The notes beneath the pieces were generated by a model. That model had not been told where the DNA came from and made no database searches. It worked only from the letters and a program-made list of their open reading frames with translations. Made by a program: the position numbers and the translations under genes. Shown here piece after piece: positions 38,395 to 49,476 of a stretch of DNA of 64,000 nucleotides (within the stretch, counting starts at the first letter, position 1; each line of letters begins with the position of its first letter). This stretch comes from Straminergon stramineum (Eukaryota > Streptophyta > Bryopsida > Hypnales > Calliergonaceae), in assembly GCA_963920665.1 (NCBI GenBank), contig OY987266.1:4779001-4843000 (forward strand). Direction: 5' to 3'.

Positions 38395-40053
38395 TATACC
38401 CTTTCTTACTGCAGGTGCGCACAATTCTCACAAACACCTAAATTGTAGCCTATATAATAGAACATACTGTAACTTCAGTTGGCTAACATTGCTTCAGGCT
38501 AACATTGCCTCAGCATACAGCAACAGATGCACAGTACTATAATGTCATACAAAGTTTGTGATACATGACATGTTATGAGATTGTCACTGTATCATGTTCA
38601 TTGGATTGAAATATATCCAAAATTAAATGTGGCTGTGGAATCGGCTTCAAATGCCTGCACAGATTGAAATGGTATTCCAATTAAAGGGAATATAAAGATA
38701 CAAAGATTTCATTTAAGGGTCGTACAATAGTTTCAGATCTCTTATTATCCAGATTTGTTGTTTGTTTGATCGTCCTCACTTTGCTCTACAGCCTATTTAA
38801 ATTCCCCATTCATTGGCGGTTTTCAGACAGAGAATGAACGCTTATTCTTTTCAATTGTCGTAGCTTAAGAGTCTTCGTTTTGTGAATACAACAAGACATT
38901 TTCAGAATGACACTAAAATGGACTCGACAAGAAGTTGGTGAATCGCATGGCGGACTGACGGTGAGTCTCTTCAAAGTGAGCGAGTATGGGATCACAAATA
39001 GCAACCTTGTCTCAGAGCACGGTGTCGACTTGTTCCCGCGTGAAATGATTTCCGCTGGGTCGGATTGATGGAGTGACTGAATCTGTGAACATGTCATCGT
39101 ATTTTTTGTCCTCTTTGTTAGCACTGAGCCTCCGAGAACATTGTAATATAGATTCATACTTGCGTTGGAAGAGAACACTATTGCAGGTCGAATGCATGAA
39201 GGATTGACTTGATTTGCGAATGACATGTCTTTGTATTTTTGACATGTCTTTATATTCGCCGTTAGCATGGAGCCTCTGAGAAAATTGCATCATGGATTCT
39301 TACTTTAGCTGGATGAAAATGGTACTAAAAGTATTGAAATAAACTACGGAGTAGTATTTAGAGCGCCATGTTTTGTGAACAGACAGAGAACAGGAATGTG
39401 ACTCACGCACACCCAGGTGCTGTATTTTTTCACTGCGCATTCAAGGTTACCTCATGTGTTCAACATGAGCTAACTTGGTTCCCACTTCATTAAACTATCA
39501 GAAAAGTGTTTCTGTCGTCCATAGTAGTGCAGAGAACAATGAAGCCCTAGAGTATTAACAACACTAATCCTTCCATCCATGCAAAACATGTTAACGGCTT
39601 TGCAAGGTCAGGCCTATGGCCATGGCAAAATTGGCCCCACGGGTCCTAATTGTGGTGTTCTAGATCTTCATACTTCCCTTAGAGTCGGATCAAAATGCTC
39701 TAATTAAGCGTTACTGTGATTCGTGACAGAGTTATCTTCAACAGGTGAGATTGATAGATGAAGTTGTCCAAGGATTCGTGTCGTAGATTAGATTTCCTCG
39801 AAAATAGTCTTCGAGAGCTTGATTGGGAAGATCCTGGAAAGTAGGAAAAATAAAGCCGGTGATGTGGACATGGATATCATGATATATGAGGGAATTAGTT
39901 TGGACAATGCATGAGAAATAGGTGAGCCTGCCCGGAAAGTGGAATGGAGATCCTGCGTTCCTGATTTTTTAAAGTTCAAGATGTAAATTCCCTCAAACTC
40001 TGTCTAAATATAAAATCAAGTCTTCCATTTATTGGCATAATTTATGGAAACCT
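38395..40053. other. Downstream of ALF4, gene-free
   Basis: This holds the ALF4 3' end and spacer. Between about 39085 and 39375 a ~145 bp unit is present twice: TTAGCACTGAGCCTCCGAGAAC and TTAGCATGGAGCCTCTGAGAAA mark the two copies, each preceded by an ACATGTC word. No coding gene is recognised. Confidence 0.45.
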
Positions 40054-40815
40054 ACACAATCTGTGAGAGAAAATCTAAGATCAGCAACCACCATCTCGAC
40101 GCTACTCAATCTCAATGCTCTCTTCGAAAGTCAGAAAATAAGATGGCTTTCATGTTCTCCCAAGAATCCAAACTGTGCAGTCGATGAATTCCTGAGAATG
40201 ACAAATTTATCAACTCTCTGCTTGTACCAAGCAAATACCTCTGAGGACAGAATCTACAGCACTGTACACCAGTTGCTGAAGCAAGAAATTGAAAAAGAGA
40301 AGTGAACTGGCTTTCTTGAATCAATCACTACAGGAAGTTAACAGTCCAACCATGTAGGAGCACAATGAAATTGAAGGAGCTCTCATTCCAGGAGAATTGA
40401 TCGAATTGGGCTCTCTTCAGAAGAAAAGTTCGGAACACTCTTTAACGTACCTACACCTTATTTCAACAACTTTCTAAAAGGCTACGTAGTCTATAATCTT
40501 GCCTAATATGTACTTCCACTATTCATGAGAGTCTATGGTTGGTTACCCTAAACCATATTTTCAGCACTTTGAAGATTTCATAGTTTATTCATATGGTGTC
40601 CAAAAAATGCATTCTAACAGAATCTAGAATCCCCTCTTGACTTTCAACAAGACCCCACAAAAAAAATTCAATATAATAATGGGAACCATGCTAAATTGCT
40701 TATTTGTGCAATTTTAGGTGTAGTTACCTTAAGTTAATCCAAATAACTAGCTAGTTGATCACACAAAAGCCATGATTTGACTTTGTCTTATTTCCAAATA
40801 AATGTGTCCTACTTT
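40054..40815 (+). repeat. Inverted partner of the fragment at 21164-21625, with an internal insertion
   Basis: From about 40054 (ACACAATCTGTGAGAGAAAAT) to 40440 it matches the reverse complement of 21625-21240. The match resumes near 40767 with GCCATGATTTGACTTTGTCTTATTTCC, so about 325 bp (40441-40766) is inserted in this copy or deleted in the other. The plus strand reads SQKIRWLSCSPKNPNCAV, FLRMTNLSTLCLYQANTSED and IYSTVHQLLKQEIEKEK without a stop for 80 codons. Confidence 0.65.
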
Positions 40816-42125
40816 AAAGATAAGGCTCTAGTGAAAAGATGGCATCACTAATATCCTCCCAACAAAGTACCAATAGTGATGGAGAGTCCCATGAAGAATT
40901 TGACACTAGTCACAATAGTATTGCATATATTGCTCTAGCTTGGAAGTGCCATTATGTAAGAGTGCTTAATCATTTTAGTTCAAGAGTGGCAGCTAAGGTA
41001 GAAACACCCAAAAGTGTCCCTATTCCCATTCATGCATAGTAGAGTCCTAGGCTTTCATTAAAGTATGCCTCTATAATGCCATAAAATAGTCCCTTTACTT
41101 ATTGTTGATTGGTTGATAACTAATGTTATTAGTTTTTGATTTCGAGTCCATCTATATGACAATTCTAGTGGCATAATTGGTTTAGCATGTAAAAATAAAT
41201 AATTATTCATGAATAATTTGAATTTTGAAATAAATATTAGAAACCTTAATAGCTTTGTTGGTTGAAGGTAGTTGAAGAATCTATGGTGGGGTTCTCTAAG
41301 GTCAATTCAAGAATCTACCAATCGTAGACTTCCACCCATTTGCTTTTTTTTGGTTTGCTAATTTTTTGTAGGATTTTGGCTTTTGTTTTTGTTTTTTTGT
41401 TCACAACAAAAAGAAATATTTTGGGGGGTAATATAGGCTTAGCTCCTTTCCTCACTATTCAACAATATGGTAAAAAGATGCAACCCTCCTAAGACCATTA
41501 GCACCCACTAGTTGAAAAAAACCATAGCCATTGATCTAGATGGAAAAAAAATGCAACCCCCTTCAATGCCATAGATGTGCATGAGTAATAAAAAAAATGT
41601 AGTTGTTGATTGCACCATTGAGAGATAGTCTTGGCTATCAAACCAAGTTAGAGTTTATGATATGGATACAATACATTGAATACAATACTTACGGAATATG
41701 ATATGTGGAATACATATGGATATTTGGTACATAATATACAAAATACTTGTGGGTATACAATATACAATATTTTGGTATGGTATGATGTACATATGCAAGT
41801 ATTGATTAAAGATATGGTGCCAAAATCCCATATTGATTGCTATGACCACACCTCTACAAAAATATAAGTAGGGGGGTGGTAGTATATGTATGTATTTTAC
41901 AAGCACAAGTAATTCATTAATTCATTTAGAAGTGAATAAATTAGTTAACAAATTGTGCCTTTTAACATTGTATGAATTCAATAATTTATTTGTTTTCTTA
42001 GCTATCATTCAAAAGAATTTCTAATCTGAAGTCTGAATTCCAAAACTAAACTATTTTATAGAACAATAATCTGACCTATAGATAAGGCAAGTTAGGCATT
42101 TTCTTTTGCAAAACCTGAACAATAA
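40816..42125. other. AT-rich gene-free stretch
   Basis: No gene is recognised. At 41655-41880 there is low-complexity sequence with repeated GGAATAC, ATATGG and AATATACAA words, which creates chance tyrosine- and isoleucine-rich frames on both strands. Confidence 0.4.
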
Positions 42126-42731
42126 TTAACCCCTAAAGAACCGGGGGTGTTTGAGCAAAGCTCTTGTTTTCTTGACTAGCTCTTGTAACAAGCATAATTT
42201 CTCAAATGTGTGATATGATTTTGATGATCACCACTGTTGAAATGAAGGAAGACTTATATAGCTTTCCTACAAAAAAAAAGATCAACATAATTGCACAATT
42301 TTTGAGAAAATGCCACCATTGACAAAATTGATGAAAGATATCCAATTCAGCGGAACTTTGCACATGTGCTGAAATTGGAATGTTGAAATCGGAATGCTCA
42401 AAAGTCATCCAAAAACTCTGAATTTTTTTCCACAAGTACATATCATCATGATTTAGATGTGTAATTTTTTTCAAATCATTTTGAGATGCAGAAAAAAAGA
42501 TATGAGCACATGAAGTGATAGCCCATAGTACTTTTCCTATTCTCAAAAAATTCACCCAAAATTGCTCACTCAATCATTTCTCGATCGGATTGTATCGATG
42601 GATTCAGGAAAAAAAAGCATCTAGGGTCTCTTTGTTGGTTATGAACTATTAGTGAGGTTCAAATTCTAAATTTTCTACAAATGTAGTTGCAAAAGCCATG
42701 TAGTGGCCTTATGGTCCTTTAGGGGTTGAAT
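42126..42731. mobile_element. MITE-like element, 606 bp
   Basis: The left end is AATTAACCCCTAAAGAACC and the right end on the minus strand is AATTCAACCCCTAAAGGACC. Body AT-rich, non-coding. Same terminal family as the elements at 8038, 15998 and 28532. Confidence 0.65.
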
Positions 42732-43679
42732 TAAGGGAGGCAAGCCATCCCTGATCATCGCCCCCTTTTGGCAATATGGACTACTCTCTTTCCACACAAG
42801 AGGAGATGACAGTGATTAATTACAACACAATTTCCCGTGCAGTTGTGGCACATTGTGATTGTTTTACAACACTCTCAATTCTTGGGTGGATTTTGCAACG
42901 AGCCCTTGTGGGAAACATGAAAGTCTACATAACTAAGAGGAACGGAATCTTCTGCTAAAAAATTCATAGTAATTATGTTTTGCAAAATAAAAATCTGGAA
43001 AATTATAGAAACCTTCTTAACTATATTTCTGCATATTGGAAAATTTCCCCAAAAAAAGCCCTACAGATAAGTGTAACCGCTTAAGTGGTTGGAAATGGGT
43101 TGCCTCCCTTAAAGACATTTCTATGTTCAATTCTCCTTTCAATCTTTGACAAGGTATTATCTTCAAACACCCAGAGTTAGCAAAACTCCCAAGTGAGAAC
43201 ATACCCTTCACTCAGTAGCTAGTCCTTTGGCTTGCATGAAAAGCATGCAAAATGAACAATTTGCAGTAAAAAAAAGAGGTACTGTACTGAGACACAATAT
43301 CAACCGGAGAGCTAATTGAAGTCAAGAATTTTGAGCTGTCCACATTCACCCTGACGCTCGATCTTTTCCGATCCACTTTATTTTCAGGGAATCAATATCT
43401 GATTTGCTCAGTAACCCATTGATACAAAATTCGAACTGACATGTCTTCCTCCATTAGAGAAACCCGTCGTTTTTCATTGAGGAAATCCGGAGCTGTGTCG
43501 CTTCTCACTGAAAATGATCTATTGTTAGTATCTAAGTCGAACCCACGATTTGTCCCTTGTGACTTTTTTCACTCACCCCTCGTTTTGTCGCTATTTCAAG
43601 GAATGAAAAGCGACGGGTTTCGCAGTAGTGCTCCCACGCTCGTTTGGCAACAATAGTCAAGGAATGTGGCCATCGGTGG
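42732..43679. other. Gene-free stretch left of the copia insertion
   Basis: No confident gene. Near 43585-43615 GTCGCTATTTC and GAATGAAAAGCGAC can pair as a hairpin. Confidence 0.35.
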
Positions 43680-43815
43680 TCTTTGAGTGTCCCGTCCAAC
43701 GTACAGACTTGGCTACCCTAAGCACCCACTTAGCAGCATCCCTTCCAATCTGTTTCAAATCCGACTGAACTGTGCTTCCTATACTGTTGCCACAAGAGAC
43801 TTGTCAAGTCCTATC

Positions 43816-43995
43816 TGTAGAAATATGCTGTGATCTTACAGCAGTTCTAGACGAAGGAGTGTTGATACACTTCAGAAAGATGGAAAAGCAAGAATTAGCA
43901 CCCAGCTTATATACAGATGAGGTTTAACCTAAATTAGACTAATCGATATGGGACTGTAGGCAGAGATGAAACCCTAAGTTCGTTTGTTGTCAACA
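43816..43995 (-). repeat. 3' LTR of the copia element
   Basis: 180 bp, identical to 49297-49476. It has TATATA readable on both strands at about 43908-43913, which could also serve plus-strand (antisense) transcription toward the ORF at 44065. Confidence 0.95.
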
Positions 43996-44004
43996 CCCCC
44001 CCTC
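43996..44004 (-). other. Polypurine tract of the copia element
   Basis: In element sense the sequence directly before the 3'LTR is GAGGGGGGG, the expected primer for plus-strand DNA synthesis. Confidence 0.85.
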
Positions 44005-44064
44005 AAGCGAAGTTGGGTTTTGAACGTTTGCTAATCTGTACACGGGAACTGCAGTGTTCAAGTG

Positions 44065-44523
44065 ATGGCGCGTATTGAGTTCAGGAGAATGCGAGTCCTC
44101 CGGGAGTGTGTGGGAACCACGTCGTTGGTTGGTGTGGCAGGTCTGCTGCTGTGGATGTGTTGTGCCTTCGTGGTGCGCTTGGCGAGTTGTTGTTTTGATG
44201 TAGTGAATGCAATCGTGGCGGAGCAGCTTGAAGTGGAGACTTGCGATGGGTGTGGGAGGCTCGAATGTCGTCGGAGTGGGAGCGTAGCTACGGTTGAATT
44301 TGCACGAAGTAGGGCACCATTGCGGAAAGCTCCATATAGTGAACAGAGGGCCGGTGTTGCCCAGCAGAAATTCTATGCTGTTAGAAAGGGTCGTGTCCCA
44401 GGTCTGTATTTTTCATGGGAGGATTGTGCTCGTGAGGTGATTGGCTTCAAGGGTGCAGAGCATAAGAGGTTCGGGACACTAGCAGACGCTGAGGTTTACT
44501 TGTTTCAGGGTCTGGCTGGATAG
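44065..44523 (+). CDS. Antisense accessory ORF of the copia element: membrane segment plus RNase H1 N-terminal (viroplasmin-like) domain
   Basis: This 152-codon frame lies between the polypurine tract and the end of pol and runs opposite to pol. The stop codons of the two are 38 bp apart. Residues 19-41 form a hydrophobic stretch (LVGVAGLLLWMCCAFVV) that could span a membrane. A small Cys cluster follows (ETCDGCGRLEC). Residues 102-150 contain FYAVRKGRVPGLYFSWEDC, GFKGAEHKRFGTLADAEVYL. This is the RNA/DNA-hybrid-binding domain found at the N-terminus of eukaryotic RNase H1 and in caulimovirus viroplasmin (Cauli_VI type). The catalytic RNase H part is absent. The frame is intact, unlike decayed sequence nearby. 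A role in binding element RNA or hybrids is inference. It may be expressed from the antisense side of the 3'LTR. Confidence 0.8.
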   Translation: MARIEFRRMRVLRECVGTTSLVGVAGLLLWMCCAFVVRLASCCFDVVNAIVAEQLEVETCDGCGRLECRRSGSVATVEFARSRAPLRKAPYSEQRAGVAQQKFYAVRKGRVPGLYFSWEDCAREVIGFKGAEHKRFGTLADAEVYLFQGLAG

Positions 44524-44561
44524 GGGATTTCTAATTTTAGGGTTTTGTACAGAGAAAGGAA

Positions 44562-46998
44562 TCATCCTGTACTCAGGTTGGCTAGGCTGCGGAGTCCCAA
44601 GAATTCCCTATGTTGGTGGAATTTGAGTCTACCTAAAGGTTTTGTAAGAGCGTCTGCGGGTTGATTCGCAGTTGGAATATATTGTAATTGAACTTCCCCC
44701 CCTAAAACTCTCTCACGGATAAAGTGGTAATGTATCTCTATGTGTTTGGATCGGGCATGGAAGACTGGGTTACTGGACAATTTGATTGCTCCTTGGTTGT
44801 CGCAATGCAGGGTAATGCTAGATTGTTCGTGATGAGAAGGTGAGAGTGGCTGTACCGGTGAGGTTTCAGGTTGTAGCTCGTGGAGTAGTCGGTGCAACCA
44901 AACAGCCTCTTGTGCGCCATCGCTCAAGGCTCGATACTCCGATTCGGTGGAGGAACGGGACACGGTGAGTTGCCGTTTGCTCTGCCAAGTAATAGGTCCA
45001 CCTGCGAGTGTAAATAAGTATGCACCCATGGATCGTCGAGTTTCTGGGCATGATCCCCAATCTGCATCTGTGTAGCCGGTGATGGTTGTGGGACTATCGG
45101 CTTTGTAGAGTATCCCAAAGTCTAATGTGCCTTGAATGTATCTGAGGACATGCTTGGCAGCGTCGAGGTGAGATTGCTGTGGGGCCGCCATGTAACTACT
45201 AAGGTGATTGACTGCATAAGCTATGTCGGGCCTGGTAACTGTGAGAAATATGAGTTTGCCGATGAGTCGGCAGTAGAGGTGAGCGTCAATATACTCTGTC
45301 TTCATATCTGTGACTAGGATTTGTCCTGCTGGTAAGGGTGTAGTCGTGGGTTTACAATCACTCATGCCAAATTCGTGTAGTATCGATGCTGCATAGTCTT
45401 TTTGATGTAGAAAGATCCCTAGGATTACTTGTTCAAAGGAGATGCCAAGGTACCGCTGAATTTTTCCGAGATCTGTCATCTCAAATTCGGTATGAAGGAA
45501 GTGCTTCAACCAGGCGATGAGGGAATTCGAGCTGCCAGTAATAAATAGGTCATCCACGTAGAGTAGTAGAATAAGTGTCTCACCATCTTTGTGCATGTAG
45601 TATAGATTTCCGTCCGATTTACTGCGGTGTAGGCCAATGCGGAGAAGAGCTGCGTCAATCCGATCATACCACGTGCGTGGACTTTGTTTTAACCCGTAGA
45701 GTGATCTGTTGAGGCGGCAGACAAGGTGTTCCTTTCCATGGACTCGGAACCCGGGGGGTTGGCTCATATATATGCGTTCCTTTAGGAGGCCATTTAGGAA
45801 AGCTGTTCGGACATCCATGTGATGGATATCCCAACGTTTCGCAGCAGCAAGGGCGATGGCAGTTCGAATGGTGGCCCACTTGATGACAGGAGCGAAAGTT
45901 TCTGTGAAGTCTATGCCTGGGCGTTGCTCAAAGCCACGGGCAACCAGTCGAGCTTTCTTCACTGGAGGTTGTCCATCGAGACCGGGTTTTGATTTAAACA
46001 CCCATTTGCAGGTGATGGCACGATGACTAGAAGGTAAGGGTTCTAAGTCCCAGGTATTGTTGCGCCAAATAGACTCCATTTCGTCTTGCATTGCACGTCT
46101 CCATCCTGGGTCAGCGGCAGCTTGTTTGAAGGTAACTTCTGTTGGGTCTTGATCTATAGGTGGAATCGTTGGCTGAGGTTTGGAAGGAGTTGAAGTGAGG
46201 AGACAGATGTCAAAGTCATTAGTTGAAAGACAGAGTTCATAGCCGTCAAGGCGTATGTTCTGCCGACGAGGGCGCTGCGATCGGCGAGGTAGAGGCAGAG
46301 GAATTTCAGGGGCAGCAATGCCGTTAGGTATAAGAGATGGAGTATTAGAAACCAAGTCGGGTGAAGAGGTGGAGGGAGAGGGAAAAATGAGTGGTGTTAC
46401 AGGGGAAGAGATCATAGGAGCAATTGCAGGTTCAGACTGAGGAGGGATGGAAGTAGAACGAGGAAAATCTAGTGAAGGAGGAAGAAGTCTATCCAGAAAT
46501 GACGGAGGTTCTAATGGTTCAGTGATTTCTGCAGAGGGGAGATCAAAGCAATTCTCATCAAAGCGTACATCCCGTGTGATCAAAATCTTTCTCGAAGTTG
46601 GGTGGTAGCAACGGTAAGCCTTGCTTTGTTCGTCATAGCCAATTAAAATTGTCGGGGTTGCTTTGGGGTCGAACTTGCTCCTCTTGACGTCTGGAATATG
46701 GCAGTAAGCGGTGCAGCCGATTACACGAAGATGACTAAGATTGGGTTTTATGCCTGTGAAGACTTCCTCTGGTGTTTTTAGCTTGATTGCCTTGGTGGGA
46801 CAGCGATTCTGAATGTAGTTTACTGTGCGAGCTATTTCCTCCCATAGGGCCTTCGGGATTTTAGTACCAGTAACGACGCTCCGGATTCCTTCAAGTAATG
46901 TACGATTCTTCCGTTCCGCTATGCCATTTTGGTGAGGGGAATAACCTGCAGTGAGCTGTCGATGAATCCCATGCTTTATACAGTAGGAGTTGAGGCCT
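44562..46998 (-). CDS. Copia pol, 3' part: end of integrase, reverse transcriptase and RNase H
   Basis: The minus-strand frame is open from about 46998 to the stop at 44562 (roughly 810 codons). It contains the end of the integrase core (SPHQNGIAERKNRTL with the catalytic Glu), the copia reverse transcriptase (KARLVARGFEQ, DVRTAFLNGLL, SLYGLKQSPRTWY, and the LLLYVDDLF catalytic box) and RNase H ending (VSRSSTESEYRAL, HCDNQGAIKLSSNP, HYHFIRERV, QPADALTKPL). All motifs are intact. It has no ATG near its 5' end; it continues the upstream gag-pol frame after a single-base-type frameshift at 46990-47000. Confidence 0.93.
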
Positions 46999-49132
46999 GT
47001 GAAATATATTCTCCCCCCCTGTCACATCGAAGTGTGCCGATCTTGAGGATAGGTGTCTCTACGGTCGCCCGAAATTGCTTGAATGACTCCAGTGTTTGTG
47101 ATTTGTCAGAGAGAAAATATAACCAAGTTTTCCTTGAGAAGTCGTCGATGAAGGTAAGTATATATTTGTTGCCGTTGCGAGAGTTGAGCGGCATAGGACC
47201 ACAGAGGTCGCTGTGAACTAGTTGGAGAGGCCGATTGGTGTAGGTTGTTCGTTTCTTGGGAATCCTGTCTCTGGGAAGTTTGCCGAGCATACACGATGGG
47301 CAGACATGTTTGATCAACGGTATGTTCGGAATGCCAGCAACTAGTTGGCGAGAAGCCATGTGATACAAACTTTGGTAGTTGATGTGGCCAATTCTTCGAT
47401 GCCACAAGTGGATCTCGGAGTTGGCTGCCTTGGCTGTTTTGTTAATGCTGGGAAGTTGCGAACAACTGTTGTCATACTGTGTACATCTGTTGCTATCATG
47501 ATCTAAGGTTGGGGAGGTATACGACAATCTAGCCGTTTCCAGCTGTTGTGATGATAATGTCGAAGCTTGACCTTGTAGATTGTGGTCAAGTAGGTTCACT
47601 ACCCTATAAAGGTTATTGCGTTGGTCCCTAGTCCCTTGCAGGAAGATTTCACTTGGGTGATCTTTGTCGTATATGAGACATTGCCGAGATTCAAATAAAA
47701 CCCTGTATCCTATGTCTGTAAGCTTTCCTACTGAAAAGAGGTTTGATTTGATACCAGGGACATAAAGAACATTGTTGATCTCCTTTATTTTTCCCGAAAC
47801 GTCAATAGTACTTACAGTGCCCTGACTAACTACAGGCATGATCTGTCCTCCTGCAGCTTTGATATACGGAATTTTGCTAGATGAAATATTGTTGAGTAGT
47901 TGTAAATTACCAGTGACGTGTGAAGAGGCACCTGAATCCAGAAACCAATCTTCCTCAGTAGCGGTGGATGTAACACAAGCGTTGATGACTTCTACCGGTG
48001 CTTCTTCTGATTCATCTTGGAAGGCATCGATGCAGGCTCTAATGTGCGGTGGTGCTGCTTCCGTGTCTAGCTCCGTTTCGTAATCGTCCAGTTCGGTTTC
48101 AGTGACGTTGACATGTTGTGTCTGTGGTCGTTGCAGGTTGTTAAGTTGGATTTGCAGCTTCTTGATCTGGTCCTGCAGTGTAGCCCTTGCGCAGTCGCGG
48201 GCATAGTGGCCAGGCTTTCCGCAACTGTGACACTGAATCGTCAACCGAGCTGCATCGTCTGGTCTTGATGTTGTGTGTTGGACAGGAGTGTGTCGATCGC
48301 TAGAGGAGTGCCCTCGTCCTCGATTGGAGCGTCCGCGCAAGCTTTGGCCTCCCCGAATTGGTCCCCTGCTAGATCTGATAAAGTTTATCTCTTCATCACG
48401 TTGTTCGTCCAAGTGTCGCCCCAGCTCTTCTTGTAGCAGCAAGCCTTCCAGTACAGGGAACGTAGGTAACCGTTCTCTCCCTTTTTGAATTTGCTTGAAT
48501 GTTGACCAGCTCTTGGGGAGACTGTTCAGTGTTAGGTCGACTAAGTCTTCATCAAAGACTGAGACACCCAGCTGTGCGAGTTGGGTGATGATCAAGTTGA
48601 TTTCCTGCAGATGATCTCCTATGGCCTTTCCTTCGACTAGTCTCAACGAATATAATTGTTCCTTTAATGACAGACGTCTAGAAGAACTTCTAACGTCGCA
48701 CATGTGTCTCAGGCGGAGCCAAATAGCCTGTGGATCGGTAAGATGGATAATGCTGAGAATAATTGAGTCTCTTACCAAAGAGATAATGATGCGGCCTGCT
48801 CGAAAACGAAGCTCGTTCTCACGTTCAATGTTGGTTGCTGTAACTGCAGGTGCTGTGTCGACTGCCTGCGGTGGACTGGTGACCGTTGGTGGTGCCGTTG
48901 GTGTCTGGGTTGCCTCTCCGATCGATGCTGGTCTTTCTGCCATCGTACTCGCGGAGTTTGCTGATGTTGCAGCATCGAAAGTGTTGCTCTGGCCACGATC
49001 GAGTTGCGGTTCGACGAATCTCCACAAGCCTTCTTGCATGAGGATCATCTTCACCTTGTAGCTCCAAATAACGTAATTTGCAGGTCCTACTAACTTCATG
49101 GACTCAGGTACGTCTCTGACGCTAGGATCCAT
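46976..49132 (-). CDS. Copia gag, protease and N-terminal integrase
   Basis: Starts with ATG at 49132 (MDPSVRDVPESMKL), 165 bp inside the 5'LTR, and runs 718 codons. Gag includes the UBN2-like region (LYSLRLVEGKAIGDHLQ), and a CCHC zinc knuckle CHSCGKPGHYARDC. Protease follows with WFLDSGASSHVTG. The integrase HHCC finger is H...H (WHRRIGHINY) and CPSC, then the catalytic core with HSDLCGPM, FIDDFSRKTWLYF and RCDRGGEY. The frame closes at 46976 after a shift near 46995, so as it stands it makes a truncated polyprotein without reverse transcriptase. Confidence 0.93.
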   Translation of the reverse strand: MDPSVRDVPESMKLVGPANYVIWSYKVKMILMQEGLWRFVEPQLDRGQSNTFDAATSANSASTMAERPASIGEATQTPTAPPTVTSPPQAVDTAPAVTATNIERENELRFRAGRIIISLVRDSIILSIIHLTDPQAIWLRLRHMCDVRSSSRRLSLKEQLYSLRLVEGKAIGDHLQEINLIITQLAQLGVSVFDEDLVDLTLNSLPKSWSTFKQIQKGRERLPTFPVLEGLLLQEELGRHLDEQRDEEINFIRSSRGPIRGGQSLRGRSNRGRGHSSSDRHTPVQHTTSRPDDAARLTIQCHSCGKPGHYARDCARATLQDQIKKLQIQLNNLQRPQTQHVNVTETELDDYETELDTEAAPPHIRACIDAFQDESEEAPVEVINACVTSTATEEDWFLDSGASSHVTGNLQLLNNISSSKIPYIKAAGGQIMPVVSQGTVSTIDVSGKIKEINNVLYVPGIKSNLFSVGKLTDIGYRVLFESRQCLIYDKDHPSEIFLQGTRDQRNNLYRVVNLLDHNLQGQASTLSSQQLETARLSYTSPTLDHDSNRCTQYDNSCSQLPSINKTAKAANSEIHLWHRRIGHINYQSLYHMASRQLVAGIPNIPLIKHVCPSCMLGKLPRDRIPKKRTTYTNRPLQLVHSDLCGPMPLNSRNGNKYILTFIDDFSRKTWLYFLSDKSQTLESFKQFRATVETPILKIGTLRCDRGGEYISQASTPTV

Positions 49133-49284
49133 GACTATTTTTCTGTGGAAAAGTAGGATACGGATTATGGTGCCTGTATGTCTAGTGCGATCGTGTTCTA
49201 ACGATGTTCAGTCGAGCTACAGTTCTACTCGTACTAGTGTACTGCGACGACCTGTACAAGAAGAAAGCTCGACTAATCTAACCC

Positions 49285-49296
49285 GCTCTGATACCA
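49285..49296 (-). other. Primer binding site complementary to initiator tRNA-Met
   Basis: Directly after the 5'LTR in element sense is TGGTATCAGAGC, the standard plant copia primer site matching the 3' end of tRNA-iMet. Confidence 0.93.
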
Positions 49297-49476
49297 TGTA
49301 GAAATATGCTGTGATCTTACAGCAGTTCTAGACGAAGGAGTGTTGATACACTTCAGAAAGATGGAAAAGCAAGAATTAGCACCCAGCTTATATACAGATG
49401 AGGTTTAACCTAAATTAGACTAATCGATATGGGACTGTAGGCAGAGATGAAACCCTAAGTTCGTTTGTTGTCAACA
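49297..49476 (-). repeat. 5' LTR of the copia element
   Basis: Identical to the 3'LTR. In element sense a TATATAAG box lies at 49394-49387, about 90 bp upstream of the LTR end, and would place the RNA start inside the LTR. Confidence 0.95.
49387..49394 (-). promoter_or_regulatory. TATA box of the copia 5' LTR
   Basis: TATATAAG on the minus strand, followed by CTGGGTGC. Position and sequence fit a core promoter for the element transcript. Confidence 0.65.

Larger units (their letters stand above)
43816..49476 (-). mobile_element. Complete Ty1/copia LTR retrotransposon, minus-strand sense
   Basis: The element is 5,661 bp. Two 180 bp LTRs (43816-43995 and 49297-49476) are identical base for base and begin TGT and end ACA. 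The direct repeat CTATC flanks it (43811-43815 and 49477-49481). The minus-strand order is 5'LTR, tRNA-Met primer site, gag-protease-integrase, reverse transcriptase-RNase H, an extra antisense ORF, polypurine tract and 3'LTR. Integrase before reverse transcriptase defines Ty1/copia. Identical LTRs and the intact duplication indicate a recent insertion. One frameshift in the integrase region is the only disabling lesion I see in about 4.6 kb of coding sequence. Confidence 0.95.
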
